From Clostridium hydrogenum (GTDB lineage: Bacteria; Bacillota; Clostridia; Clostridiales; Clostridiaceae): DNA of 64,000 nucleotides. The stretch spans positions 186,001 through 250,000 of the forward strand of contig NZ_JAEACT010000003.1 in NCBI RefSeq assembly GCF_021432385.1, given 5' to 3'. Positions 16,067 to 25,409 of the stretch are shown here, in pieces. The notes beneath the pieces are model-generated. The model ran no database searches and had not been told where the DNA came from. It saw only the letters and a program-made list of their open reading frames with translations. The position numbers were made by a program, and so were the translations under genes. Position 1 is the stretch's first letter; every line of letters begins with the position of its first letter.

Positions 16067-17257
16067 ATGGAAAGATTGTTTTTAAAAAAAATCATAACCG
16101 CTATAATATTTATCATTATGATTTTCACGCTCTTTTTTATTAATTTAAAAAATATCTATACTCCATTATTAAAAGAAAATTTTACTTCAAGCAGCTTAAT
16201 TTCATCTTTAGAAAACATAACAGGAAATAATATCTACGAAGAAACTATTCTTTTAGAATTACGTAGTTATTTTAACAAACTAATATATAGAAATGAAGAT
16301 TCAAATTTTGAAATCATAAAAGATAAGAATGGCTCTTTAAGCTATAACTACTCTGCTCCACAAAATCCGGCAATAAAAAATTTTGTAAAAAACATAAAAG
16401 CTCTTAAAGATAAGTTAAAAAATAAAACTACAAAATTCGCTTATATTATGCCTTTAGATAAATCTGTTAAAAACTATTTTACCCCTGATGACGGAATTCC
16501 ATATAAATCTGCAAACGGAACTGCAAATACATTTTTAAAGTTTCTTAATAGTAATAATATAGCTACAATAGATTTACGCAAAAATTTAAATAAAAGCGGT
16601 ATATCCAATAGTAATCTTTTTTTTAAAACAGATGAGCACGAAAAAATAGGCACTTCTTTTTTCGAATTTACTCAATTAGTAAACATATTAAAAACAAAAT
16701 ATAATTTAAATCTTGATAATAATAATTTTTTCACCAATAAAAATAATTATAATTTTATAACATATAAAAATTCCTTTTTAGGTTCTATAGGAGCAAAAAC
16801 AGGAATTGCATATTCTGGTACAGATGATTTTACACTTATTTATCCAAAGTATGAAACTAATTATGAATGTACTTTCAAAACAGAAAATGGACAATTTATC
16901 ACAAAAGGAAGATTTGAAGATTCATTACTTAATATACCAACCCTTAGAAGTAATAATAACATTTATTCTACAGATACTAATAAATATTCCACATACCTTT
17001 TTGGTAACCAAAACATTGTTCATATTGTAAATAAAAACAATCCCACTGGTCCAAAAATATTATTTATAAATGACTCCTTTTTAACTCCAACTGCAGCTTT
17101 TTTATCAACAGTATGTTCTGAAGTATATTTAGTTGATTTCGAGCATTATTCAGGAAATATTGCTGATTTTGAAAATAGTGTTAAAACAGATTTTGTATTT
17201 GTTTCTTTTGCTCCTGAAAATTTAACTGAAGATTTTTTCAAAGGCTTAGCTAAATAA
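16067..17257 (+). CDS. AlgJ/DHHW-family polysaccharide acetylation protein, copy 1 (divergent motif)
   Basis: A 396-aa protein anchored by an N-terminal helix (about residues 9-27) with an extracellular SGNH-like domain of the AlgJ/AlgX/DHHW family, which usually receives acetyl groups from the MBOAT partner. The signature DHHW is here DEHE (189-192): aspartate and the second histidine of the D-x-H pair are kept, but the first histidine and the tryptophan are lost. The probable nucleophile serine survives in NDSF (S337). The ATG of MERLF after AGGAGAATC is chosen to match the paralog MQRLF. The reading frame is intact, so I do not call it a pseudogene. Confidence 0.83.
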   Translation: MERLFLKKIITAIIFIIMIFTLFFINLKNIYTPLLKENFTSSSLISSLENITGNNIYEETILLELRSYFNKLIYRNEDSNFEIIKDKNGSLSYNYSAPQNPAIKNFVKNIKALKDKLKNKTTKFAYIMPLDKSVKNYFTPDDGIPYKSANGTANTFLKFLNSNNIATIDLRKNLNKSGISNSNLFFKTDEHEKIGTSFFEFTQLVNILKTKYNLNLDNNNFFTNKNNYNFITYKNSFLGSIGAKTGIAYSGTDDFTLIYPKYETNYECTFKTENGQFITKGRFEDSLLNIPTLRSNNNIYSTDTNKYSTYLFGNQNIVHIVNKNNPTGPKILFINDSFLTPTAAFLSTVCSEVYLVDFEHYSGNIADFENSVKTDFVFVSFAPENLTEDFFKGLAK

Positions 17258-17300
17258 CTAAGCTTTTGACAATACATTATCCATAATTATGGAGGTATAA

Positions 17301-18419
17301 ATGAAACTTATAAAAACACTAAAGAGATTATTATTAATTTTCCCAACAACGCTCTTAATCTTAAATACTAATGATACAATTATAGCTGCTGATAATAGTA
17401 ATGAAAAACAGCTTACATTTAATAACATAATAACAACTTCAAATGGCAGTATTGTTAAATATACTTCAAATATAAATAATGAAAACTACACCTTAAATCT
17501 TAACATTAACTCTAAAAATTTAAAAAAAGGCTATTATACTTCAAATATCTTAAGTACAGCAAGCTCAAACTGGGCTAATTATGGAATGATATCCTTTGAT
17601 ATTTCAAATAAATCTAATAGTGAATTACGTTTTAACTTTGTTATAAGGCAAGCAAACGGAACATATTTAACAGTTTCTAATGACAAATTTGTATTAATAA
17701 AAAAATCAAATAGCAATTTATTAGAGAAGGTATCCCCTTCCTATGGCACTATTTCAATTTCAAAATTTTTTAATGGTAAAATATATATTCCATTTAAAAA
17801 CCTAGGAAAAGAAGGCTTAAATAAGCAAGATATATCATATACGGTTTCCGAAATATCTTCTTTTGGAATACTTGAAACTTCAGCAGAAAATGAAGAAAAA
17901 AATTTTAGCTTAAGTAATTTTAAATTAATTGGTTTTAATTCAGCTATATTGAAAAAAAGCAATATAGACTTCTCAATTTCAGGGGATGATAGAGTTCAAA
18001 TTCCTGTAGCTGGTGAGTCCATTGCACCTTATAAAGCATATTTACCTTCTAAAAATGAAGAAATAAACTATAAGCTTGAAATACCTCAAAAAGGAGTTTC
18101 TATAGCTAATGACGGAATACTAAAAATTCAAACTTATGTTTCACCACAAAAAATAAAAATAAACGCCATACTACGCCCTAGCGGCATATACGTTAGCAAA
18201 GAAATTAGTCTATATCAATCTTGGACATTAAGTGCCAAAGAAGTAGATGGCACAAGCAAAAGCGTTCCTAAAGCTAATGAAGTTAAAAGCCTACTTGGAA
18301 CTAATTATAAATTTCTTTTATCTAGTAATGTGTTAAATGTTATGCGTATTGTACTAATTATCTTCGCTTTAATTCCTTTTATTTTATATTTTTTATGGTC
18401 AAAAAAGATATATAAATAA
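17301..18419 (+). CDS. BcsB-like membrane-anchored accessory protein, copy 2
   Basis: A 372-aa paralog of the protein at 13406, with a signal peptide (about residues 8-30, ending near IIAAD), a secreted beta-rich region and a C-terminal membrane helix (about 345-368) followed by WSKKIYK. GGAGG precedes the ATG by six bases. Blocks shared with copy 1 include KGYYT, NGT(Y/N)L, VQIPVAGESI, DGILKI and SWTL. Its position opens the second B-acyltransferase-DHHW module. The C-terminal helix suggests docking to the synthase, as for BcsB, so two alternative accessory subunits may compete or combine. Confidence 0.72.
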   Translation: MKLIKTLKRLLLIFPTTLLILNTNDTIIAADNSNEKQLTFNNIITTSNGSIVKYTSNINNENYTLNLNINSKNLKKGYYTSNILSTASSNWANYGMISFDISNKSNSELRFNFVIRQANGTYLTVSNDKFVLIKKSNSNLLEKVSPSYGTISISKFFNGKIYIPFKNLGKEGLNKQDISYTVSEISSFGILETSAENEEKNFSLSNFKLIGFNSAILKKSNIDFSISGDDRVQIPVAGESIAPYKAYLPSKNEEINYKLEIPQKGVSIANDGILKIQTYVSPQKIKINAILRPSGIYVSKEISLYQSWTLSAKEVDGTSKSVPKANEVKSLLGTNYKFLLSSNVLNVMRIVLIIFALIPFILYFLWSKKIYK

Positions 18420-18447
18420 TAAACTACATTTAAAATGGAGGCCTAGA

Positions 18448-19869
18448 ATGTTATTCTCAAGCGTAGTATTTTTACTATACTTTTTACCTTTAACATTACT
18501 ACTGTACTTTTCCGCTTTACCTTTTAAAAAATTACAAAACCTCATACTTCTCTTGTTAAGCTTAATTTTTTATGCTTGGGGAGAAGCTTGGTATTTATTA
18601 GTAATGATAATTTCTATTTTTTTTAATTATATTCTAGGATTATTAATATACAAGTATAGATTGAAAAATAAGATAGGAAAATTTTTTCTTATATTAGGCT
18701 GTACCTGCAATTTAGGAGTACTTTTTGTCTTTAAGTATTTATCATTTTTCATAAAAAATATAGATAAATTGCAAGGCTTAAAATTTCCAGTTCCAAATCT
18801 TGTATTGCCTATAGGTATTTCTTTTTTTACATTTAAAGCTGTATCTTATCTTATTGATACATATAGAGGCTATACCAAAGTAGAAAAAAATCCTCTTTAC
18901 GTTGGTTTATATATATCCTTTTTTCCACAGCTCTTAGCAGGACCATTATCTCGCTATAATAATATTGCAGATCAGATTAGGGGCAGAAAAATAACCTGGC
19001 AAAAATTTTCCGTAGGAACCTGTAGATTCATTACCGGTCTTGGAAAAAAAGTCCTTATATCAAATAGCATGGCAGTTGTAGTTGATAGAATTTTTCAAAT
19101 GAATGTTTATTCAAATGTACCAATAACTCTTGCATGGCTTGGTTCAATTGCATACACCTTGCAAATATACTTTGATTTTTCTGGATACTCAGATATGGCA
19201 ATTGGAATTGGTTTAATGCTTGGCTTTAAATTTGAAGAAAACTTTAACTTTCCATATATCTCAAAATCTATAACAGAATTTTGGCGTAGATGGCATATCA
19301 CTTTAAGTTTGTGGTTTAAAGACTACGTTTATTTTCCACTTGGTGGCTCTAGGGTATCAAATAAAGATAAATTAATACGTAACTTACTTGTTGTATGGGT
19401 ATTAACCGGCGTTTGGCATGGGGCAGAATGGACCTTTGTAATGTGGGGCTTTTTAAATTTCGTATTTATAGCATTTGAAAAATTAATTTCTTTTGAAAAA
19501 CTTAATATTAAAGGAACATATAAACACATTTATGCATTATTTGTAATAAACCTTGGGTGGGTAATTTTTAGATCTGATAACTTAATGGTGGCTGGTAAAT
19601 ATATTTCATGCATGTTTGGCTTAGCCAATAATGCTTTTTGGAGCCCTTATACTTTTATGTTTATAAAAGAAAATATAGTTTACTTTATAGCAGCTTTTAT
19701 TTTATCAACTCCTATATCACAAAAAATCAATAAATTCATTGTTGATGCGGGGAAAGGATATTCTTTTCTAGAAATTTTATATCCTTTTACTATAATAGGA
19801 TTATTCTTTGTTTCTATGTCTTATATAGTGAAAGGTACCTATAACCCATTTATTTATTTTAAATTTTAA
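18448..19869 (+). CDS. AlgI-like MBOAT O-acyltransferase, copy 2 (canonical)
   Basis: A 473-residue MBOAT of the AlgI family, the same length as copy 1. It has all family hallmarks: MLFSS start, LAGPLSRYNNIADQIRGR (about residues 164-180), FWRRWHITLSLWFKDYVYFP (about 278-297) and the catalytic-type GVWHGAEWTFVMWG (H324). It should transfer acetyl from a cytoplasmic donor across the membrane to the DHHW partner encoded next. GGAGG lies seven bases upstream. Ends with the same NPFIYFKF/QPFIYFKF tail as copy 1, showing recent common ancestry. Confidence 0.92.
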   Translation: MLFSSVVFLLYFLPLTLLLYFSALPFKKLQNLILLLLSLIFYAWGEAWYLLVMIISIFFNYILGLLIYKYRLKNKIGKFFLILGCTCNLGVLFVFKYLSFFIKNIDKLQGLKFPVPNLVLPIGISFFTFKAVSYLIDTYRGYTKVEKNPLYVGLYISFFPQLLAGPLSRYNNIADQIRGRKITWQKFSVGTCRFITGLGKKVLISNSMAVVVDRIFQMNVYSNVPITLAWLGSIAYTLQIYFDFSGYSDMAIGIGLMLGFKFEENFNFPYISKSITEFWRRWHITLSLWFKDYVYFPLGGSRVSNKDKLIRNLLVVWVLTGVWHGAEWTFVMWGFLNFVFIAFEKLISFEKLNIKGTYKHIYALFVINLGWVIFRSDNLMVAGKYISCMFGLANNAFWSPYTFMFIKENIVYFIAAFILSTPISQKINKFIVDAGKGYSFLEILYPFTIIGLFFVSMSYIVKGTYNPFIYFKF

Positions 19870-19882
19870 AAAGGAGATAAAA

Positions 19883-21097
19883 ATGCAAAGACTGTTTTTT
19901 AAAAAGTTTATGACGTCTATAATATTTATTATTATGCTTTTATCCTTCGCTTTTTATAATTTTAAAGTAAGCTATTCCCCAATATTAAATACTTTAAAGC
20001 AGCAAAAAACTAGCTCGACTTCTCTTGTAAATATAATAGCAGCTGTAGAAGGTACAATAAATGACAATACTGCTGGAAAGTACAAATTCATTGAGCTATA
20101 CGGTTATATTCAAAAATTAATGTATAAAAACGAAGAATCAAACTTCGAAGTTGTAAAAGACAAAAATGATTTCTTACACTATACTTATTTTGCTGAAAAA
20201 CCTAACCCTGTATATCATCTTGTGGAGAGAACAAAATCCCTTAAAGCTGGTTTAAAAGATAAACGTACAAAATTGATTTATATGATGCCGCCTGACAAAT
20301 ACGTTGAAGGATATTCTAAACTTCCTTATGGTATTCCATATAGTTATTCAAATGAAACTGCAGATGTATTTTTAAATTTGCTTAAGAAAAATAACATAGA
20401 TACCATAGACTTGCGTAAAAACTTAACTAAAAGTGGTATTGAAAACAATCAATTATTTTTTAAGACAGATCATCACTGGACAATACAAACAGCATTTTGG
20501 GAATATACACAACTAGTAAATACACTTAAAACAAAGTATAAATTAAATATTGACGAAGATGGTTTCTATACAAATAAAGACAACTATAACTTTATAACCT
20601 ACAAAAATGCTGCCATAGGCTCAATGGCAAGAAAAACTGGAATTCTTTATTCTGGTGTAGATGATTTCACTCTCATTTACCCAAAATTTGCAACCAATTA
20701 TAGTTATTATTCAAAAACCGGAAATCAAGTAACAAATTTAAATGGAAGATTTGAGGAAGCTTTACTAACAATAGATCCTCTTAGAACAAATAAAGATATA
20801 TACTCCCTAGAAGCTGACAAATACTCTTCCTACCTTTTTGGTAATCAGGGTATTGTTCATGTTATAAATAAAAATAACCTCAATGGTCCCAAAGTCTTAT
20901 TTGTTAAAGATTCCTTCACAGTTCCATTGGCAGCCTTTTTATCAACTGTGTGTTCTGATGTTTATTTAGTTGATCCAAGGTACTATACAGGTAATATTCC
21001 AAACTATATAAACAGTGTTAAAACGGATTTTGTTTTTCTATCTTTTTACCCACAAGATTTAACTAAAGATTTCTTTAAATTTTATGAAAATAAATAA
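19883..21097 (+). CDS. AlgJ/DHHW-family polysaccharide O-acetylation protein, copy 2 (canonical)
   Basis: A 404-aa protein with an N-terminal membrane anchor (about residues 10-27) and an extracellular DHHW/AlgJ-type domain. The signature is intact as TDHHW (D196-W199), and the candidate nucleophile lies in KDSF (S344); together they supply the Asp-His-Ser set known for AlgJ and AlgX. AGGAG precedes the ATG. It lies 13 bases after its MBOAT partner. The predicted role is final transfer of acetyl groups onto the nascent glucan. About half of the positions appear shared with copy 1 by eye. Confidence 0.88.
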   Translation: MQRLFFKKFMTSIIFIIMLLSFAFYNFKVSYSPILNTLKQQKTSSTSLVNIIAAVEGTINDNTAGKYKFIELYGYIQKLMYKNEESNFEVVKDKNDFLHYTYFAEKPNPVYHLVERTKSLKAGLKDKRTKLIYMMPPDKYVEGYSKLPYGIPYSYSNETADVFLNLLKKNNIDTIDLRKNLTKSGIENNQLFFKTDHHWTIQTAFWEYTQLVNTLKTKYKLNIDEDGFYTNKDNYNFITYKNAAIGSMARKTGILYSGVDDFTLIYPKFATNYSYYSKTGNQVTNLNGRFEEALLTIDPLRTNKDIYSLEADKYSSYLFGNQGIVHVINKNNLNGPKVLFVKDSFTVPLAAFLSTVCSDVYLVDPRYYTGNIPNYINSVKTDFVFLSFYPQDLTKDFFKFYENK

Positions 21098-21120
21098 TTT
21101 ATAATGTAAGGTGGTTACTT

Positions 21121-22185
21121 ATGAAATCAAAAATACTTAAAATACTTTTGTTAATTATCATTGTTATTATTATCTTGGCTGGCTTGTACCTTTTTAAAAA
21201 GAAAAATACAAAAGCCTTGAGTACTACTACTTATAATTACTATAACTATTGGAAGAAAAAATATATTATAGATGTTAGTTCCAATACAAGTAGAGTTATA
21301 GACCCTGAAAACAACAATATTACTGTCAGCGAAGGAATGGGATATGGTTTAATATTTAGCGTTACTGCTAATGACCAAGATCAATTTGAGAAGCTTTGGA
21401 ATTACACTAAAAATTATCTTGATGAAAATGGTTTAATGAATTGGAAAATAGATCAAACTGGAAATATCCAAGGCAAAGGTTCAGCCACAGATGCCGATGA
21501 AGATATTGCATATGCCCTTTTGCTTGCATCAAAAAAGTGGCCTAAGACTGATTATCTTAGCGACGCAAGCAAAATGATATCGGCAATAAAAAATCATGAA
21601 ATTTCTAAAGATTATATATTATTGCCTGGTGACAAATGGGGTGGCAAGGTGCCCTTTAACCCATCCTATTTTTCACCTTACTACTATTTAAATTTTGCCT
21701 CGCTTTCAACTTCCGAAAGTGGTTACTGGGAAAAAGTATTAAATACAAATCTTGAGCTAATGGAGAAAAACTCAAATTCTAAAACAGGACTTTTGCCAGA
21801 TTGGCTTAATAAAGATGGCACTGTAGATGATAAAAATAATAATTTTGGCTATGATGCCGTAAGAGTTCCTTTAAGGCTTATTGAATTTTATAAAAAAACA
21901 AACAATGCCAAAGTTAAGGACATCTTAAAAAGAGAAAATAATTTTTTTGCTAATATAGGCACCAATAATTTAGTGGCTGGTTACAGTGTAGATGGTAAGC
22001 CATTAACAAACTATATAAATTCCACTTATTTATCCGCTTATGCAGCTGCTAGCTTAGTAGATGAAGGCTCTACCTTTAATAAACAGATAACGGCAAAATT
22101 AAAAAATGCCAAAGATACTAGTTATTACAGCTGTTCTTTAAAAATGTGGACATTGTTTATTATTGAAGGAGAACTTGCGAAGTAA
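21121..22185 (+). CDS. GH8 endoglucanase (BcsZ-type), membrane-anchored
   Basis: A glycoside hydrolase family 8 protein of 354 aa with an N-terminal membrane anchor (about residues 5-25). SEGMGYG (general acid E71) and SATDADEDIAYALLLA (121-136, with the catalytic aspartates) are the GH8 signatures. In cellulose operons a GH8 enzyme trims or releases nascent chains. AGGTGG precedes the ATG. It is the last gene of the operon. Its final codons (LAK and stop, 22174-22185) lie in the terminal inverted repeat of a family B element, so its native C-terminus may have been replaced. The ccs clusters I know of use a GH5 enzyme instead. Confidence 0.9.
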   Translation: MKSKILKILLLIIIVIIILAGLYLFKKKNTKALSTTTYNYYNYWKKKYIIDVSSNTSRVIDPENNNITVSEGMGYGLIFSVTANDQDQFEKLWNYTKNYLDENGLMNWKIDQTGNIQGKGSATDADEDIAYALLLASKKWPKTDYLSDASKMISAIKNHEISKDYILLPGDKWGGKVPFNPSYFSPYYYLNFASLSTSESGYWEKVLNTNLELMEKNSNSKTGLLPDWLNKDGTVDDKNNNFGYDAVRVPLRLIEFYKKTNNAKVKDILKRENNFFANIGTNNLVAGYSVDGKPLTNYINSTYLSAYAAASLVDEGSTFNKQITAKLKNAKDTSYYSCSLKMWTLFIIEGELAK

Positions 22186-22363
22186 TAGCATTCTGGAACA
22201 TTAAATAACATCAATAAATCTAAGAGGAATATTCTTAAAATCCTAAGAACTTTCAATAACTCACTAACGTTCAAACAATTAAAAGTTCTAAGCCTTTTAA
22301 GAATATTCCTCTTAGATTTATAAGATTTTATTTAAATTGTTCCAAAACGCTATTACTTCGCAA
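22175..22363. repeat. Family B palindrome at the GH8 3' end
   Basis: Terminal inverted repeats TTGCGAAGTAATAGC and GCTATTACTTCGCAA enclose TGGAACA/TGTTCC-like arms, the AAATCTAAG...CTTAGATTTAT stem and the GAACTTTCAATAACTC loop hairpin. The left terminus encodes the last GH8 codons and its stop. Confidence 0.85.
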
Positions 22364-22503
22364 TGGACATGGTTTTAAGGAAAAAATTCCTCCGTGCCTA
22401 CGGAATTTTGGGCTAGTGCAGAAACTTTGATTTTTTACTAGAGAATATATTAAAAAACGCTAATTGGTATATTAATTGATTAATTTATTTGGATATGTTT
22501 TAA

Positions 22504-22737
22504 ACATTGCACAGAAATAAATATGTGGTGAAACTATCAAAATAACATTGGGTAGGTGCATTAAAAAAAATGATGTTATCAACTAGTATTGAAGGAATAT
22601 TTTAAATAAACTTTTAAAAAATTTGCTGCTTAGTTTTATTAAGTTTATTTAAGATTCCAAAATACTAGTTGATAACATCATTTTTAATGCACCTACCCAA
22701 TGTTATTGGATTTTGCACTGCACTCTTACTTCGCATT
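22504..22737. repeat. Family B palindrome at the GT39 gene 3' end
   Basis: Arms GGGTAGGTGCATTAAAAA and TTTTTAATGCACCTACCC surround ATGATGTTATCAACTAGTATT and its complement. The right terminus (TTACTTCGCATT) contains the stop and the last three codons of the downstream minus-strand gene. Between this and the previous copy (22364-22503) I see nothing else. Confidence 0.85.
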
Positions 22738-24738
22738 CTTTAAATCGTATAACTCAAAAGAACTGCTTTGTCCGTCAAATCCATGATTTCCTCTTTGATT
22801 ATTTGAGGTAAGAGAGGTCTTCCAGTTAGAATCGGGAACAAGCTTGCCATTTTCCTTAATCCAATTCATAATGCTGCTATTTGAATTACTTCCGCCTCCA
22901 AAATTGCCAAAGCCCCTGCTATTATTAGAATTTATTAAAGCATATCTTAATTCGCCTTTGCTAACTAAAGCTTTAAACTCATCTAAAGTAAGAATTGGAT
23001 CTGAGCCGCTGAATCCACCAAGGGTCATTATAGGCTCACCCGTTTTAAGTATTAAATCAGAACCATAAGCTGTTGCTGAAGGAACCATAACAAGATACTT
23101 TTCATTCTTTTTATTTTCTTCTAGATATTTTACAAGCTTCAAGTCATTAGTAGTTCCAGACTCCCCAAGATGATTAGTTCGTGCAAGTTCTAAACCAGCT
23201 GAAGGGCTGCTTCCATTCATCTCATAGAACATTGGAGTAAATGACCAAACTGTAGGTGCTATTAAAATCCCTGCAAAAGCAATAATGGCTAATGTTCTAA
23301 TAAAGGAATCTTCCTTCTTTTTAGTTAAATTAAATATGCATAATAGTATTGCAGGTAATATACATAAAACTACAATTGCTATAATTATCAGATTATATCC
23401 TTGTGAGATATTACGGTTATAGGATAAAATTAATATCTGTACAAACCCATTAATGGCAAGTGCAATTGGTAAAAACCATGCTTTTGCCTTTCCTTCTTTG
23501 TAAAATGCCCACATAGCTGATAACCCAATTCCTGCTAAAGCTGCAATAGCTGGAGCCATTGTCACTAAATAATACGTATGTGTTACATTTTTTGAGAAAC
23601 TAAAATATATAAATTCAGGTACTAGCCACATAAACCATAGTATTAATGATAACTTTTTTCTTGTATCAAATGGTGCTTTCAATTTCTCCTGCATTGCCGC
23701 AGCAATAAAGCCAATTACAGCAAATGCTAAAAGCCATGATATTTGATCTGACATATTTCCATTACCAAATAATCTGAAGATACCAGTCGAATTGCTTCTC
23801 ATACCATTTCCATAATTTACATTCTTATTTTTCGAATTAAACCTATTTTGAAATTCTCCTTGCAATCCTCTGTTTTGATTACTATTTTTGTCCTGACCAT
23901 TTTTTCTAAACTGCTTATAACCTCCAGCTTTAGAACCACTTCTTCCGCCTATTCCAATTCTCTCTAAGCCATTATGTCCTACTATAAGCTGAATAACTGA
24001 ATTATTGGTACTGCTGCCTATGTATGGTCTACTGCTTGCTGGCACACAATCTACAACTACTGCCCAAGAAAATGACACGACTAAAAGCACAACAGTTCCT
24101 ATAATAAGGTCTTTTATCCTCTTTTTCAAACTTATACTAGAAGCAAGAAGATATGTTAAATATATTGCAGGGCCTACCATATAAGCTTCTACCATCTTTA
24201 TATTAAAGCCTATACCAACAAGTACTAAACTCAATATAAGATAGCTAAGCTTTCCCCTTTCAGCTGCTATAAGTGCTGCCCAGCATGCAAATAGCAAAAA
24301 CATTACAAGTAAATTATCTATTGTATTATTTCTAGCAGCCGCTACTGATATAGGAGTTACTGCTAAACATAGTGCCGCTACTAATCCAGCTAAATTTCCA
24401 AAAGATCTTTTAACAAGATGATATATAATTGCAACTGAAATTACTCCCGCAATAGCTTGAGGTAAAATTACACTTAAGCCGCTAAATCCAAGTATTTTTG
24501 CAAATATAGTTTGAATCCAAAATCCCACCGGCGGTTTATCAATAGTTACAAAACCCGCTGGATCAAAAGATGCAAAAAAGAAATTTTTAAAATTCATAAG
24601 CATGCTTTTTACACCAGCCGAATAAAAAGTATTTGCATATCCCTCAATACCTAAATTAGCCAAATTTAATATGGAAGACAGTATTAATATCAATGCTATT
24701 GGAATATTTTCTTTTTTTAATTTAACTTTCTTCTCCAC
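22726..24738 (-). CDS. GT39 (ArnT/PMT-like) polytopic glycosyltransferase
   Basis: A 670-residue membrane enzyme of the dolichyl/undecaprenyl-phosphate-mannose protein mannosyltransferase or ArnT superfamily, transferring sugars from a lipid carrier on the outer membrane face. There are about a dozen hydrophobic helices. The first extracellular loop has FDPAGFVTIDKPPVGFWIQ (about residues 57-75, with the catalytic-type Asp). An unusual Gly/Asn/Ser/Lys-rich insert (about 260-320) and another at about 605-625 interrupt the fold. The GTG start follows GGGAGTG. The substrate is unknown. The final codons NAK and stop are contributed by a family B repeat. Confidence 0.87.
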   Translation of the reverse strand: MEKKVKLKKENIPIALILILSSILNLANLGIEGYANTFYSAGVKSMLMNFKNFFFASFDPAGFVTIDKPPVGFWIQTIFAKILGFSGLSVILPQAIAGVISVAIIYHLVKRSFGNLAGLVAALCLAVTPISVAAARNNTIDNLLVMFLLFACWAALIAAERGKLSYLILSLVLVGIGFNIKMVEAYMVGPAIYLTYLLASSISLKKRIKDLIIGTVVLLVVSFSWAVVVDCVPASSRPYIGSSTNNSVIQLIVGHNGLERIGIGGRSGSKAGGYKQFRKNGQDKNSNQNRGLQGEFQNRFNSKNKNVNYGNGMRSNSTGIFRLFGNGNMSDQISWLLAFAVIGFIAAAMQEKLKAPFDTRKKLSLILWFMWLVPEFIYFSFSKNVTHTYYLVTMAPAIAALAGIGLSAMWAFYKEGKAKAWFLPIALAINGFVQILILSYNRNISQGYNLIIIAIVVLCILPAILLCIFNLTKKKEDSFIRTLAIIAFAGILIAPTVWSFTPMFYEMNGSSPSAGLELARTNHLGESGTTNDLKLVKYLEENKKNEKYLVMVPSATAYGSDLILKTGEPIMTLGGFSGSDPILTLDEFKALVSKGELRYALINSNNSRGFGNFGGGSNSNSSIMNWIKENGKLVPDSNWKTSLTSNNQRGNHGFDGQSSSFELYDLKNAK

Positions 24739-24806
24739 TGCTATACACTCCCTTATATATTGGGCTGGCGCACTAAGTTTATTTAATACGTAACTAATTA
24801 AATATT

Positions 24807-25256
24807 TTACTGGATTAAACTATCTAAAACCGAGCCATTTTGATTTGTATCACCTAAATTTGAGTCCATTGCCTGCATCATACTATCATATCCTAAGTTA
24901 CTGCTGTCATTACTAGTATCATCAGAATCATCGCTGCTATCATCAACGCTTCCAATATTATCACATGTTGATGACATACTTTGTAATGCTTGCAACTGCA
25001 GCATATCTTGTAAACTCTGAGCTTTCATAGATAAGCTATCAATACCACCAGTTTTATTAGTCCCTGCACTGTTATTGGTATTAGTGCTTGAAGTTGTAGT
25101 ATCTGTAGTTGCAGTTTGGTCATTAGCTATATTTTGTATTAGATTTTCAAACATATTAGAAAAAAATGAATCTGCAGCACTTGAATTTCCACTACTGTTA
25201 GTTTGATTCTGAAGTGCACTTAGTTGCATTAATTGAGATATTGAATCTACTTGCAT
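24807..25256 (-). CDS. Hypothetical low-complexity protein
   Basis: A 149-aa protein starting MQVDSISQLMQLSALQ after a strong GGAGGGG site. It has two similar short helices (SQLMQLSALQNQ near the start, LQDMLQLQALQSM near residue 85) separated by Asn/Ser/Thr-rich linkers, and an acidic Asp/Ser stretch (about 103-118). The start resembles the N-terminal tails of some clostridial lytic transglycosylases, but no catalytic domain follows. I do not recognise a function. It is downstream of no obvious partner; the GT39 gene follows 68 bases later on the same strand. Confidence 0.6.
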   Translation of the reverse strand: MQVDSISQLMQLSALQNQTNSSGNSSAADSFFSNMFENLIQNIANDQTATTDTTTSSTNTNNSAGTNKTGGIDSLSMKAQSLQDMLQLQALQSMSSTCDNIGSVDDSSDDSDDTSNDSSNLGYDSMMQAMDSNLGDTNQNGSVLDSLIQ

Positions 25257-25409
25257 ACCTACCCCTCCTTTGTATTTAAGATACCTAATATTTAGTATAG
25301 CATAAAAAACTGCCTGCTATTTTAAGTTTATAATTTGTTTATACTATTTTTATAATTTAGATAAGCTGCCTAAAATATTGAATTTAATATTAATTAGATT
25401 TATCTTTAA

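Noticed and set aside
16067-17257. Calling the copy 1 DHHW protein a pseudogene
   Set aside because: The frame is intact, and the D-x-H pair and the serine in NDSF are preserved, so altered function is as likely as loss.
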